Source of the DNA: DASUSH01 sp036375215
GTDB taxonomy: Bacteria; Actinomycetota; Thermoleophilia; Solirubrobacterales; 70-9
Direction of reading: 5' to 3'
NCBI GenBank assembly: GCA_036375215.1
Contig: DASUSH010000053.1
Coordinates: 1 to 50,677 of the forward strand
DNA: 50,677 nt
The notes under the pieces are model-generated. The model ran no database searches. It saw only the letters and a program-made list of their open reading frames with translations, and had not been told where the DNA came from. Made by a program: the position numbers and the translations under genes. This document shows positions 8,208-17,047 of this stretch, one piece after another (positions within the stretch are counted from its first letter, which is position 1; each line of letters opens with the position of its first letter).

Positions 8208-8878
8208 GCGCGGAGCCCGTCAGGGTGCTGATCGTCGACGACGACGACCTGATGCGCGCCGGCCTGCGCGGCGTGCTCGCGAGCGACGACGCGATCGACG
8301 TCGTCGGCGAGGAGAGCGACGGCCGCCACGCCGTCTACCGGACCCGGGTGGCCCACCCCGACGTGATCCTGATGGACGTCCGGATGCCCGACCTCGACGG
8401 GATCTCGGCCACGCGCGAGGTCCTCGAGGCGTTCCCGGACGCGAAGATCGTGATCCTCACGACCTTCGAGCAGGACGACTACATCTTCGGCGCGCTCAGC
8501 GCGGGCGCATCGGGGTTCCTCCTCAAGCGGACCCCGCCCGAGGAGCTGATCGCCGCGATCCACACGATCGCCGCCGGCGACTCCCTGCTCTCGCCGTCGG
8601 TGACGAGCCGCGTGATCGAGCAGATGGCCCGAAGCCCCGCGCCGAGCGGGCCCGGCGACGCCGGGATCGAGGAGCTCACCCGCCGCGAGCGCGAGGTCCT
8701 CGAGCTGGTCGCCGCCGGGCTATCCAACGCCGAGATCGCGACCCGGCTCGTGATCGAGGGCTCGACCGTGAAGACACACGTGACCCGGATCCTCGCCAAG
8801 CTCGGCCTCCGCGATCGCGTCCAGGCGGTGATCTACGCGTACGAGCGGGGGCTGGTGGCGCCCGGCCCCCACGGCTGA
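8204..8878 (+). CDS. LuxR/NarL-family response regulator
   Basis: A 224-residue regulator. The receiver domain (about 6-120) has the acidic cluster D12-D15, the phospho-acceptor D58 in LMDVRMPD and the conserved K108. A GerE/LuxR helix-turn-helix (about 155-217) carries the usual LTRREREVLELVAAGLSNAEIA-type pattern. The ATG overlaps the kinase stop codon, indicating translational coupling and a matched pair. It should bind DNA as a dimer, and the inverted repeat at 6974-6997 is a candidate site. Confidence 0.93.
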   Translation: MSAEPVRVLIVDDDDLMRAGLRGVLASDDAIDVVGEESDGRHAVYRTRVAHPDVILMDVRMPDLDGISATREVLEAFPDAKIVILTTFEQDDYIFGALSAGASGFLLKRTPPEELIAAIHTIAAGDSLLSPSVTSRVIEQMARSPAPSGPGDAGIEELTRREREVLELVAAGLSNAEIATRLVIEGSTVKTHVTRILAKLGLRDRVQAVIYAYERGLVAPGPHG

Positions 8879-8934
8879 GCCGGGTCGGGCGAAGCGCGGC
8901 GCCGTCGCGCCCGCGGCGCTGTCATCCTCGTCGG

Positions 8935-9828
8935 ATGACCTACGAGACGCTGCTCTACGAAACCGACGGCCCGGTCGCGACCCTCACCCTCAACCGGCCC
9001 GAGTCCCTGAACACGATCGTGCCGCCGATGCCCGACGAGGTCGAGGGCGCCGTCCACGCCGCGATCCGCGACCCCGAGGTGCGGGTGATCGTGCTCCGCG
9101 GCGCCGGGCGCGCCTTCTGCGCCGGCTACGACTTCGGCGGCGGCTTTCACCACTGGGACGAGCTGCTCACCGACGACGGCGAGTGGAACCCGGGCAAGGA
9201 CTTCATCGGCACCACCTCGCAGGCGCTCGCGCCGACGCAGAAGTTCATGGCGATGTGGCGCTCGCCGAAGCCCGTGATCGCCCAGGTGCACGGCTGGTGC
9301 CTCGGCGGCGGCAGCGACTACGCGCTCTGTGCCGACCTCGTGATCGCCTCGGAGGACGCCCGCATCGGGACCCCCTACTCGCGCATGTGGGGCGCCTACC
9401 TGTCGGGCATGTGGATCTACCGCCTCGGCCTGACCAAGGCGAAGGAGCACGCGCTCACGGGCAGGCCGCTCTCCGGTCGCGAGGCGGCGGACGCCGAGCT
9501 GATCAACGAGGCGGTCCCGTTCGCGGAGCTCGAGGCGACGGTCCGCAAGCGTGCCGAGGAGCTCGCCTCGCTGCCGCCCGCGCAGCTCGCGGCGATGAAG
9601 CTGATGGTGAACCAGGCCTACGAGAACATGGGCCTCGCCTCGACCCAGACACTGGGGCCGATCCTGGACGGGATCATGCGCAACATCCCCGAGGCGAAGG
9701 CATGGATCGAGCGCGCCGAGCGCGAGGGCGTCCCCGCGATGGTCGCGGAGCGCGACCGGCTCTTCGGCGACTACAGCCAGGCACCCCCGGACGAGAAGCC
9801 CGATCCCCGCAACGTGGTCGAGCCCTGA
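8935..9828 (+). CDS. Crotonase/enoyl-CoA hydratase-family protein with altered active site
   Basis: A 297-residue crotonase fold. Oxyanion-hole segments GAGRAFCAGYDF (about 55-66) and VHGWCLGGGSDYALCAD (about 119-135) are clear. The two catalytic glutamates of classical enoyl-CoA hydratase are not at their usual places: GGGCE is GGGSD here, and the PE of the FGQPE segment is PY. It may therefore be an isomerase, hydrolase or other acyl-CoA enzyme rather than a hydratase. A CATCCT box lies six bases before the ATG. Its last 58 bases overlap the opposing phosphatase gene. Confidence 0.85.
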   Translation: MTYETLLYETDGPVATLTLNRPESLNTIVPPMPDEVEGAVHAAIRDPEVRVIVLRGAGRAFCAGYDFGGGFHHWDELLTDDGEWNPGKDFIGTTSQALAPTQKFMAMWRSPKPVIAQVHGWCLGGGSDYALCADLVIASEDARIGTPYSRMWGAYLSGMWIYRLGLTKAKEHALTGRPLSGREAADAELINEAVPFAELEATVRKRAEELASLPPAQLAAMKLMVNQAYENMGLASTQTLGPILDGIMRNIPEAKAWIERAEREGVPAMVAERDRLFGDYSQAPPDEKPDPRNVVEP

Positions 9829-11447
9829 CCCCCCTCGCCGGCGACCGAGCAGAGCACGAGCACCGCCTGATCGTCGTCGAGCCGCTCGGCCCGCGGTGAG
9901 GCGTCGCGCCTGACCCGGTCCGCGATCGCCGCCGCCGAGCCGCCCGCGCAGTCCCGCAGCACCTCGCGCAGCCAGGCGAAGCCGTCACCGGCCTCGCCGA
10001 GCTCGACGAGGCCGTCGGTGAAGAAGACGAGCGCGTCACCGGGGACGAGGGCGATCTGGTGGTCCTCGAGCACCGGCTCGGCGAAGACCCCGAGCAGCAT
10101 CCCGGCGCCGCCCGCGTCCTCGAGCTCGCCCTCACCACGCACCACGATCGGCGGCGGGTGCCCGGCGTTGGCGATCGTGACGAGGTGCCCCTCGCGGCTC
10201 GTCGCCAGCCGCGCGTAGGAGGCGGTGAGGAAGCTCGGCCCTTCGCCCTGGTCGATCACGGCCTGGTTCAGCCGCCGCAGCGCCTCGCTGGGCAGCCGCG
10301 ACTGCTCGGCCACCGCGCGCAGGGTGTGCCGGGCGAGCCCGGTGAGCGAGGCCGCCGCGGGGCCCTTGCCGCAGACGTCGCCGATCACCCCGTCCCACTC
10401 GCTGGGGCCCGTCTGGAAGAGGTCGTAGAAGTCGCCGCCGATCTCCTGCCCCCGCGCTCCGGGACGGTGCCACGCGGCCGTCTCGAGCTGGGGGATCGCC
10501 GGCAGGCGCGGCGGCAGCAGCGCGATCTGGAGCGTGTGCGCGATCTCCTCCGTCTCCCGCTGGATCCGCGTGCGCTCGCTGGAGAGGATCGCGAGCACGA
10601 GCGCGGTCAGGCCCGCGACCCCGGCGAAGAGCTGGGCGAGCAGCAGGCTCTCATCCTCGGACGGCTCGACGAACGGACCGGAGCCGACAGCCGTGTAGGC
10701 GACCGCGATCACCGCAACGGCGAGCGCGGCCGTCGTCGCGCCCGGCTGCCAGAAGCGAAGCGCGGCCCAGATCAGGAAGGGAAACAGGAGGAAGACGGTG
10801 TCGGACATGCCGCCGAAGACGAGCAGCCCGACGCCGGCCATCGAGGCCAGCATCGCCGCTCCCTCGACCGCGCGCCCCGGGAGCTCGCGGAACGGCCAGT
10901 GCGTCGCGAGCACCATCAGGAACGGCGCGACGAGCAGGATCCCGCCCATGTCGCCGAGCCACCAGACCCGCCAGACCGACAGCGCTTCGTCCGAGAATTG
11001 ATCGCCCGCGGCGAGGCTGGCGACCCCGATCGTGGCCGCGATCGTCGTGCTGAGGACGCCGGCGAGGAAAACGAGCATGAGCGCGTCGGCGACCCGCGGC
11101 ATCCGCGGCCGAAAGCCCGCGCGCCGCAGGAGCCAGGCGCCCGCGATGGCTTCGAGCGTGTTGCCCGCCGTGATCCCGAGCGTCGTGTAGAGGGGGACGT
11201 CGGTGGTGACGTTCGCGAGGAAGGCGCCGAGCGCGACCCCCGGCCAGAGCCGGGGGCCGCCGAGGACCAGCGCCGCCAGCGCGATCCCCGCCGGGGGCCA
11301 GATCGCCGTGACGTTCGCGGTCTCGAACGCGAGCCCGAGGCCGAGCTTGGCCGCGCCGAAGTAGGCGAGCGCGACGCCGAGACCGACGCCGAGCCTGACC
11401 CGCCAGTCACGCGCCCCGCCACCGAGGGCGGGGCCCACCCTGACCAC
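9771..11447 (-). CDS. MASE1-domain membrane protein with SpoIIE/PP2C-type phosphatase domain
   Basis: A 558-residue sensor-phosphatase. The first ~310 residues are a MASE1-like membrane sensor with about eight helices, including the FETANVTAIWPPAGIALA-type region. A short linker leads to a SpoIIE/RsbU-type PPM phosphatase (about 330-540) with metal-binding motifs EIGGDFYDLF, IGDVCGKGPAAA, FFTDGLVE and DDQAVLVL. Such proteins usually dephosphorylate anti-anti-sigma factors in stress-sigma partner switching, but no such partner genes lie here. The first GTG is at 11447; GTG 11438 is an alternative. The C-terminal ~19 codons are antisense to the crotonase gene. Confidence 0.88.
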   Translation of the reverse strand: MVRVGPALGGGARDWRVRLGVGLGVALAYFGAAKLGLGLAFETANVTAIWPPAGIALAALVLGGPRLWPGVALGAFLANVTTDVPLYTTLGITAGNTLEAIAGAWLLRRAGFRPRMPRVADALMLVFLAGVLSTTIAATIGVASLAAGDQFSDEALSVWRVWWLGDMGGILLVAPFLMVLATHWPFRELPGRAVEGAAMLASMAGVGLLVFGGMSDTVFLLFPFLIWAALRFWQPGATTAALAVAVIAVAYTAVGSGPFVEPSEDESLLLAQLFAGVAGLTALVLAILSSERTRIQRETEEIAHTLQIALLPPRLPAIPQLETAAWHRPGARGQEIGGDFYDLFQTGPSEWDGVIGDVCGKGPAAASLTGLARHTLRAVAEQSRLPSEALRRLNQAVIDQGEGPSFLTASYARLATSREGHLVTIANAGHPPPIVVRGEGELEDAGGAGMLLGVFAEPVLEDHQIALVPGDALVFFTDGLVELGEAGDGFAWLREVLRDCAGGSAAAIADRVRRDASPRAERLDDDQAVLVLCSVAGEGGQGSTTLRGSGFSSGGAWL

Positions 11448-11476
11448 TCCCCCGGGCGCGGCCTGCGCCGCGGTGG

Positions 11477-11836
11477 TCAGCGCTTCCCGAAGATCATCAC
11501 CGAGTTCGGATCGTCCGGATCGACCTTCAGGGTCACGGCTTCGCCTTCGCTGAACGGTGCCGACGGGTAGATGTACTGGTTGAAGGTGACCTGGTAGGGG
11601 GCGCCGCCGGCCGGCTCGACCGTGGCGGTGATCACGTTCTCCGCGCCCCCGGGGGTGTCGGTGTTTCCCGTCGGCGACATCGAGTCGATCCGCGCCGGCG
11701 TGTCCACGCCCGAGTCCATCAGCTTCTTCGCCCGGTTCGCGAGCGCCATCTGGTCAGCCGAGGCCCCGACGCCGACCTTGCTGGTCGCTGCCTGGGCCGA
11801 CTCCGCGGCCGACTTCATCCGATCCATGAAACCCAT
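11477..11836 (-). CDS. Conserved small protein of unknown function
   Basis: A 119-residue soluble protein. The first ~35 residues form a Met/Ala/Lys-rich amphipathic helix; the rest looks beta-rich and ends with VTLKVDPDDPNSVMIFGKR. The VDP-x-DP-x-x-V ending resembles small beta-barrel domains found in actinobacterial proteins, but I cannot name a family. A strong AGGAGG site supports ATG 11836. It lies 29 bases upstream of the MASE1 phosphatase on the same strand and may be cotranscribed. TAGAGT, about 50 bases upstream, is a possible -10. Confidence 0.7.
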   Translation of the reverse strand: MGFMDRMKSAAESAQAATSKVGVGASADQMALANRAKKLMDSGVDTPARIDSMSPTGNTDTPGGAENVITATVEPAGGAPYQVTFNQYIYPSAPFSEGEAVTLKVDPDDPNSVMIFGKR

Positions 11837-11938
11837 TGGAACGCCTCCTCTTTGGTGGTCTCTCCCCCCGGCCCGGGCGACTCTAACGCGCCCCGTGGCG
11901 CGGTCAAGGATCGCGCCGCCGAGCCGACATTAATAGGA

Positions 11939-13045
11939 GTGAGCGCTCCGTCGCCACCGCAAGCGTCCCCGCGAATCGTCATTCGCCGGCTCTTCGACGC
12001 GCTCGCGGAGCGCGACGACCCCTACGCCGGCGCGGATCGCGAGAACGCGGTCCGGATCGTTGCCCTGATCCTCTCGCTGAGCGGCCTGCTGACCGCCGTC
12101 TACCTACCGCTCGGCCCGCCCACCGCCGAGATCGGGGGCGCCGGGTGGGTCGTCGCCGCCCTGGTGATCGTCGCCTCGATCGTCGCCGGCGGCATCGTCC
12201 GCAGGCGGGGACAGGGCCTCGGCTTCAACGCCCTGCTCGCGATCACCTACCTGGGGATCGTCCAGACCGCGCTCATGACGTGGCTCTCGGGTGGGTGGTT
12301 CAGCCCCTACTCGCAGGTCCTCCTGCTCTGGATCGGCACCGGCGCCGGCATCCACCCGCCGCGCCGCGCCGTGACCGTGCTGGTCGTCGCCGGCGTCGCC
12401 GCGTTCCTCCCGCTCGCCTACGAAGGCTGGAGCGCGGCCGGCGCCGAGCGCACCGCGACCGAGTTCCTGATCTGGAGCCTGCTCGGCCTGATCGTGCTCA
12501 CGCTGATGACCTACGTCCGGGCGCAGCGGGTCGCGATGCGCGACCTGAGCGAAAGCGCAGAGGCGCTGGCCCGCGTCGACCCGCTCACCGGCCTCGGCAA
12601 CCGGCGCGCCTTCGACGAGACCCTCGAGCTCGAGATCGACCGGGCTCGGGCAAGCGGCACCACGCTCAGCATCGCCCTGCTCGACCTCGACGGGTTCAAG
12701 GAGCTGAACGACCGCCTCGGCCACCTGGAGGGCGACCGCTGCCTGGAGGCCGTCGCCGCCGGGCTCAAGCGAGCGAAGCGGGCGGCGGACCACGTCTTCC
12801 GCTGGGGCGGAGACGAGTTCGCCGTGATCCTCCCGGGCGCGGCGGGGGAGCAGGCGAGCGCCGCGGTCACGCGGATCACCGACCTCGACCCGGTGGTCGA
12901 GACGAGCGACGGGCGCGCGCTCTCCTTCTGCTGCGGGCTCGCCCAGCTCGACGCGGGGATGTCGGCGAGCGACCTCCTCGAGCGCGCCGATCTCGACCTC
13001 TTCTCGCGCAAGCGCGACCGGCCGAGCTCGGTCGAGCGCGTGTAG
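11939..13045 (+). CDS. Membrane-bound diguanylate cyclase (GGDEF)
   Basis: A 368-residue protein with about six membrane helices (roughly 35-195), a short coiled linker and a GGDEF domain (about 210-365). The active-site loop is intact at G290-G-D-E-F294, and an RxxD inhibitory site (R281-D284) lies exactly five residues before it, so cyclic-di-GMP synthesis with product inhibition is expected. No EAL domain is present. The GTG at 11939 is inferred; AGGAG overlaps it, so it has no well-spaced ribosome site. It is divergent from the gene at 11477. Its N-terminal membrane part presumably senses an unknown signal. Confidence 0.88.
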   Translation: MSAPSPPQASPRIVIRRLFDALAERDDPYAGADRENAVRIVALILSLSGLLTAVYLPLGPPTAEIGGAGWVVAALVIVASIVAGGIVRRRGQGLGFNALLAITYLGIVQTALMTWLSGGWFSPYSQVLLLWIGTGAGIHPPRRAVTVLVVAGVAAFLPLAYEGWSAAGAERTATEFLIWSLLGLIVLTLMTYVRAQRVAMRDLSESAEALARVDPLTGLGNRRAFDETLELEIDRARASGTTLSIALLDLDGFKELNDRLGHLEGDRCLEAVAAGLKRAKRAADHVFRWGGDEFAVILPGAAGEQASAAVTRITDLDPVVETSDGRALSFCCGLAQLDAGMSASDLLERADLDLFSRKRDRPSSVERV

Positions 13046-13085
13046 GCGCCGCCGCCGGGCCGCCGCCCGACGCATCCGCGGTCTG

Positions 13086-13091
13086 TATGGT
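13086..13091 (+). promoter_or_regulatory. TANNNT -10 box before the second response regulator
   Basis: TATGGT is eight bases before the TTG start at 13100, with no Shine-Dalgarno sequence between. This is a typical leaderless layout. Confidence 0.45.
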
Positions 13092-13099
13092 CGCGCCAC

Positions 13100-13741
13100 T
13101 TGAGCGACGAGGGAGAGAAGATCCAGATCGTCCTCGCCGACGACCACGGCGTGGTGCGGACAGCCCTGCGGATGCTGCTGGACGCCGAGCCGGACTTCGA
13201 GGTAGTCGCCGAGGCCGAGGACGCCGAGGGCGCCGCACGGTACACCGCGGGGCACAAGCCCAAGGTGCTGATCCTCGACCTGAACATGCCCGGCGAGTCC
13301 GGGCTGCAGGCGCTCCCCCGCATCCGCGAGGGCGCTCCGGACACCCAGGTCGTGATCCTCACCATGCAGTCCGAGACCGCCTTCGCGCGCGAGGCGATGC
13401 AGAAGGGTGCCCGCGCTTACGTGCTCAAGGAGGCGGCGGAGTCCGAGCTCGTCAAGGCGGTGCGGATGGCGGCGGCCGGGGAGACCTACCTGCAGCCCGA
13501 GCTCGGCGCCAAGCTCGCCTCCGAGCGCGAGCCGTCGAGTGACGACGACCTGTCCGAGCGCGAGCTCGAGGTCCTGCGCCTGATCGCGCTCGGCCACACC
13601 AACAACGAGATCGCCGAGCAGCTCTACCTGAGCGTGCGCACGGTGGAGTCCCACCGCGCCCACATCCAGCAGAAGCTACGGCGCTCGACCCGCTCCGAGC
13701 TGGTCCGCTACGCCCTCGAGCGGGGACTGCTCGACGGCTAG
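13100..13741 (+). CDS. LuxR/NarL-family response regulator
   Basis: A 213-residue regulator with acidic residues D14-D15, phospho-acceptor D60 in LILDLNMPG, and a LuxR-type helix-turn-helix (about 148-210, LSERELEVLRLIALGHTNNEIA-like). The start is TTG, placed correctly behind a -10-like box. The likely partner is the PAS-GAF histidine kinase on the opposite strand, whose coding region overlaps this gene's 3' end by 66 bases. Its targets are not evident. Confidence 0.92.
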   Translation: MSDEGEKIQIVLADDHGVVRTALRMLLDAEPDFEVVAEAEDAEGAARYTAGHKPKVLILDLNMPGESGLQALPRIREGAPDTQVVILTMQSETAFAREAMQKGARAYVLKEAAESELVKAVRMAAAGETYLQPELGAKLASEREPSSDDDLSERELEVLRLIALGHTNNEIAEQLYLSVRTVESHRAHIQQKLRRSTRSELVRYALERGLLDG

Positions 13742-15658
13742 CCCGCCCGGCCCGGGGTCGCCGGTCGGCAGCCGCGCCTCGATGCTCGTGCCCCGCCCGG
13801 GCGCCGAGCGGACCTCGATCGTGCCGCCGGCCATCGCGACCCGCTCGCGCATGCCCTGCAGGCCGAAGCCGACGTTCGGCGCGTCCGGGTCGAAGCCGAC
13901 GCCGTCGTCCGTGATCAGCACGTCGACGTAGCCGTTGGTCTCGGTGACGCTGAGCGAGACGCGCTCGGCGCGGGCGTGCTTGGCGACGTTCGAGAGCGCC
14001 TCCTGGACCAGCCGGTAGATCGTGCTCTCGAGCTCGGGTGCGAGCCGGCCCTGGTCCTCACCCTCCTTGGCGCCGACGCGGACGTCGGTTTCCATCTCGA
14101 GGCCGACCAGGCTCGCGCTGCGTTCGCTGAGCGTCTCGAGCGCGGCCGCGAGGCCGAGCTCGTCGAGGGCCGCGGGGCGGAGCTCGGAGATCAGGCTGCG
14201 CAGCGACCGGATCTCCTCGGCGATCTCGTCGACCGCGGTGGCGACCACCGCGCGCAGGCTCTTCTCCGAGCCGCCGCGGAGAGCCGAGGCGAGCGCGACC
14301 CGAAGCGCGCCCAGCCCCTGGAGGGTCTCGTCGTGAAGCTCGCGCGCCCACCGCTTGCGCTCGAGCTCGGCGGCCTCGATCGTGCGCCGCAACCGGTCCT
14401 GGGCGACGTCGCGGGCCGTGGCGACGGCGGTCGCCGCGCTCGCGGCGAAGGCGAGCAGGAGGCGCTCGTCCTCCTCCGAGAACTCGGGGCCGTCGCGGCG
14501 GTCGAAGGCTGCGACGACGCCGAGCGCCGAGCCGCGGAACTCGAGCGGGACGACGATCGCGGCCGAGGGCGAGGTGTCGACCCGGCCCTCCGGCCCCGGA
14601 ACGCCTGCGACTCCCTTCAGGGTGTCGACGCGCTGCGGCTGCAGGCTGCGGACGACCGTCGCGGTGAGGCCGGCCAGGGGAACCCGCATCCCGTGGATGC
14701 CGCTCTCCACGTTCCCCGCGGTCGCGGCGACGACCAGGCCGTCGCCCTCGACGAGCATCACGACCAGGCCCTTGGCCTCGACCAGCGCCCGGCCGCGCTC
14801 GACGATCGCGTCGAGGACGGTGTCGAGCTCGGTCTCGCCGCCGATCGCGCGGGCGATGTCGGTGGTCGCCTCGAGCCGCCGGAAGGCGCGGCGCAGCTCC
14901 TCCTCCGCGCGGGTGCGCTCGGTGACGTCGCGGATCGCGGCGAGCGCGATCGTGCCGCTGCCGGTCTCGAGCGCCGAGAGCGAGATCTCGCACGGGAACT
15001 CGTGCCCGAGCCGGTGGCGCCCCCGCAGGCCAACCGCGACGTTGATCGGCCTGGTGCGCGGGCTTTCGAAGAAGCTGCGCACGTAACCCGGCTCGTGCTC
15101 GGTCGAGTCCTCCGGCACGAGCAGCTCGATCGGCTTCCCGGTCAGCTCCTGGCGGTCGTAGCCGAAGAGGCGCTCCGCCTGCGCGTTCACGACCAGGATC
15201 CCGCCGTCCTCGTCGACGCCGACCAGGGCATCGGGGGCGGACTCGATCAGCTGGTTCTGGATGCTGCGAGCCCGGCGGGCGCCGGAGGAGAAGGCACCGC
15301 CGGCGATGGCCACCGCGAAGAAGGCGGCTACCTCGACGGCGTGGCCGACGGCGCTCAGCTCCACGTCGCCGACCAACTCCCAGCCGAGGGCGGCGGTGGA
15401 GGCGACGAGCGCCGCGAGCAGCCCCGCGGCGACTCCGAACTCGACCGCGAGCATCGCGATCGGGATCAGGCAGAGGACCGAGATGAGCTCGGTCTCGTCG
15501 ACCAGGCCGATCCGCAACGCGAAGGTGGCCGCGAAGAGAGCGGCGGCGACCGCGACCACGCCGGCCCGCCCGCTCCCATCCTCCAGCCGGCGCGGTCCGC
15601 GCTCGGTCAGGTTCCCGAGCCCGCGCCGCGCGCCCCTCAAGCGGGCGTCGCCCTTCAT
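13676..15658 (-). CDS. PAS-GAF sensor histidine kinase (NarL type)
   Basis: A 660-residue kinase. N-terminal membrane helices (about 35-125) are followed by a PAS domain (about 135-250), a GAF domain (about 270-420), HisKA_3 with phospho-acceptor H442 in ARELHDET, and a HATPase domain (about 535-635; EALSNVAKHA and GFGLQGMRER). The last ~26 residues (Gly/Pro/Ala-rich) run beyond the normal kinase end into the antisense of the response regulator gene. TAGATT six bases before the ATG suggests a leaderless transcript. It probably pairs with the regulator at 13100 and senses redox or small molecules through PAS/GAF, by family analogy only. Confidence 0.92.
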   Translation of the reverse strand: MKGDARLRGARRGLGNLTERGPRRLEDGSGRAGVVAVAAALFAATFALRIGLVDETELISVLCLIPIAMLAVEFGVAAGLLAALVASTAALGWELVGDVELSAVGHAVEVAAFFAVAIAGGAFSSGARRARSIQNQLIESAPDALVGVDEDGGILVVNAQAERLFGYDRQELTGKPIELLVPEDSTEHEPGYVRSFFESPRTRPINVAVGLRGRHRLGHEFPCEISLSALETGSGTIALAAIRDVTERTRAEEELRRAFRRLEATTDIARAIGGETELDTVLDAIVERGRALVEAKGLVVMLVEGDGLVVAATAGNVESGIHGMRVPLAGLTATVVRSLQPQRVDTLKGVAGVPGPEGRVDTSPSAAIVVPLEFRGSALGVVAAFDRRDGPEFSEEDERLLLAFAASAATAVATARDVAQDRLRRTIEAAELERKRWARELHDETLQGLGALRVALASALRGGSEKSLRAVVATAVDEIAEEIRSLRSLISELRPAALDELGLAAALETLSERSASLVGLEMETDVRVGAKEGEDQGRLAPELESTIYRLVQEALSNVAKHARAERVSLSVTETNGYVDVLITDDGVGFDPDAPNVGFGLQGMRERVAMAGGTIEVRSAPGRGTSIEARLPTGDPGPGGLAVEQSPLEGVADQLGAGRAP

Positions 15659-15664
15659 GCGCCT

Positions 15665-15670
15665 AATCTA
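15665..15670 (-). promoter_or_regulatory. TANNNT -10 box of the PAS-GAF kinase
   Basis: Minus-strand TAGATT lies six bases before the ATG at 15658, and no ribosome site fits between. Confidence 0.45.
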
Positions 15671-15692
15671 GACCGCCCGGCGGGATCTGGCT

Positions 15693-16895
15693 CTAGCACC
15701 GCACGCCCGCGAGCCTGGTGCCGTCGGGGCCGAGCTCGACCCTGACCGGGATCGAGTCCTCGCCCGAGGGCGGGCTGACGGCGACCTTGGCGCCGATGTG
15801 CGCCGAGAGGTGCTCGCCGGCGAGCTGCTCGGGCGGCCACCACAGGGACCAAGGGCCGTTGCCGTTCGTGCTCGTGCCCGGGTGCGCCCCGCCGGGCGAG
15901 CGTAGAAGGCCGCTGATCGACGGCCGGAAGGGCGAGGACTCGACCTGGACGCCGGCCTCGGCCGCGATCGACGCGGCGACCGCGAGCGCCTGTTGCGCCG
16001 CGATCCCGGCCTCGCGGACCGGGAAGGAGGTGACCTCGCCGGCCGCCCAGATCCGCTTGGCCCCACGCACGCGGCCGAACCCGTCGACGGGGAGAAAGCC
16101 CTCGGAGTCGCGCGGGAGCCCGGCGATCCGCGGCCCCTCCACGACGGGCATGGAAAGCGCCCGGTCGACCTCGATCGAACCCCCGGGCCGCAGCACCAGC
16201 GAACCCTCGGCGAACGCGACGGGCTCGCGGCTCGTGACGAGCTCGATCTCCGCGTCCGCGAGGCGCCGGGCGACGACCCGCTCGGCGTCGGGGCCGAGCA
16301 GCTCCACCGCCCGGCTCTCGTAGGTGGCGAGGATCAGCTCGCGGCCGCTCAGCCCTTCGCGCCGGATCCGGCGGGCCGTGGTGAGCGCGAGCTCGTAGGT
16401 CGGCAGGGTCCAGCGGATGCCGGGCGGGATCGCGAACGCGACCCGGCGCGCCGTGCCGAGGCGCATCTCGTCGAGGACGCCGTCGAGGGCGCCGGCGTCG
16501 CCGGCGCCCCAGCAGGTCGTGACCCCCGGGATCGCGCCGCGCGGGCGGGCGCCGAAGGCGATCACGAGCGCGTCGAACGGGATCCGGCTGCCGGTGATCG
16601 TGCGCGCCTCACGCCGCTCGTCGTCGACCGCGACGATCGCGTCGGAGCGGAAGGCGAGGCCGTGCTCGGAAGCGAGGGCGCCGATGTCGAAACGGGCGGG
16701 ACGGCCCTCGGCCGACGGGGCCCCGGCGGCGTGGGTGCGGACCGGCAGGTCGCGGACCGGCGAGACCAGGGTCACCTCGCAGCGCTCGCAGCAGAGGGGT
16801 CGCAGCGCGAGGGCGGTCTCGAGCGCGGCGATGTCCCCGCCGTAGACGATCACGCGCAGGGGGGACGACGAGGACTCGGGCGGCCGAGCATGCAT
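15693..16895 (-). CDS. FAD/NAD(P)-dependent oxidoreductase (NDH-2/SQR-like fold)
   Basis: A 400-residue protein of the pyridine nucleotide-disulfide oxidoreductase family. The N-terminal FAD loop reads VIVYGGDIAALETALAL, a GGxxAxxE variant of the dinucleotide fold. A mid-protein segment DALVIAFGARPR and a late AAGEVTSFPVREAGIAAQQA motif, typical of the second FAD-binding region, are present. Substrate and electron acceptor are unknown. I chose ATG 16895 (MHARPPES) because a TAGGTT box sits seven bases upstream; an upstream ATG would add 15 poorly conserved-looking residues. The unusual CCTAGG array lies upstream. Confidence 0.82.
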   Translation of the reverse strand: MHARPPESSSSPLRVIVYGGDIAALETALALRPLCCERCEVTLVSPVRDLPVRTHAAGAPSAEGRPARFDIGALASEHGLAFRSDAIVAVDDERREARTITGSRIPFDALVIAFGARPRGAIPGVTTCWGAGDAGALDGVLDEMRLGTARRVAFAIPPGIRWTLPTYELALTTARRIRREGLSGRELILATYESRAVELLGPDAERVVARRLADAEIELVTSREPVAFAEGSLVLRPGGSIEVDRALSMPVVEGPRIAGLPRDSEGFLPVDGFGRVRGAKRIWAAGEVTSFPVREAGIAAQQALAVAASIAAEAGVQVESSPFRPSISGLLRSPGGAHPGTSTNGNGPWSLWWPPEQLAGEHLSAHIGAKVAVSPPSGEDSIPVRVELGPDGTRLAGVRC

Positions 16896-16902
16896 GCGAT
16901 CA

Positions 16903-16908
16903 AACCTA
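16903..16908 (-). promoter_or_regulatory. -10 box overlapping a CCTAGG element
   Basis: Minus-strand TAGGTT lies seven bases before the ATG at 16895. It overlaps a CCTAGG hexamer (16905-16910), the same sequence repeated four times at 17048-17092. A factor that binds CCTAGG would block this promoter. Confidence 0.45.
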
Positions 16909-17007
16909 GGCCGATGGGGGCGCGGATTCATCGGTGGCATCTACCGATCGGGCGGCGGAAAAGTACGGACGCCGGCGCTCCGCCGTCCAGCAAGACCCCG
17001 AAAGCAA

Positions 17008-17035
17008 GGTAGGGCGGCCCGAAGGCCGCCCTACC
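17008..17035 (-). terminator. 12-bp perfect hairpin with UUCG tetraloop
   Basis: GGTAGGGCGGCC pairs with GGCCGCCCTACC. Read on the minus strand, the loop is C(UUCG)G, the very stable UNCG type, followed by a weakly T-rich TTGCTTTCG. This fits a terminator for minus-strand RNA. It shares its GGGCGGCC core with the hairpin at 17310-17339. Confidence 0.6.
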
Positions 17036-17047
17036 TGGAGGGGGATG

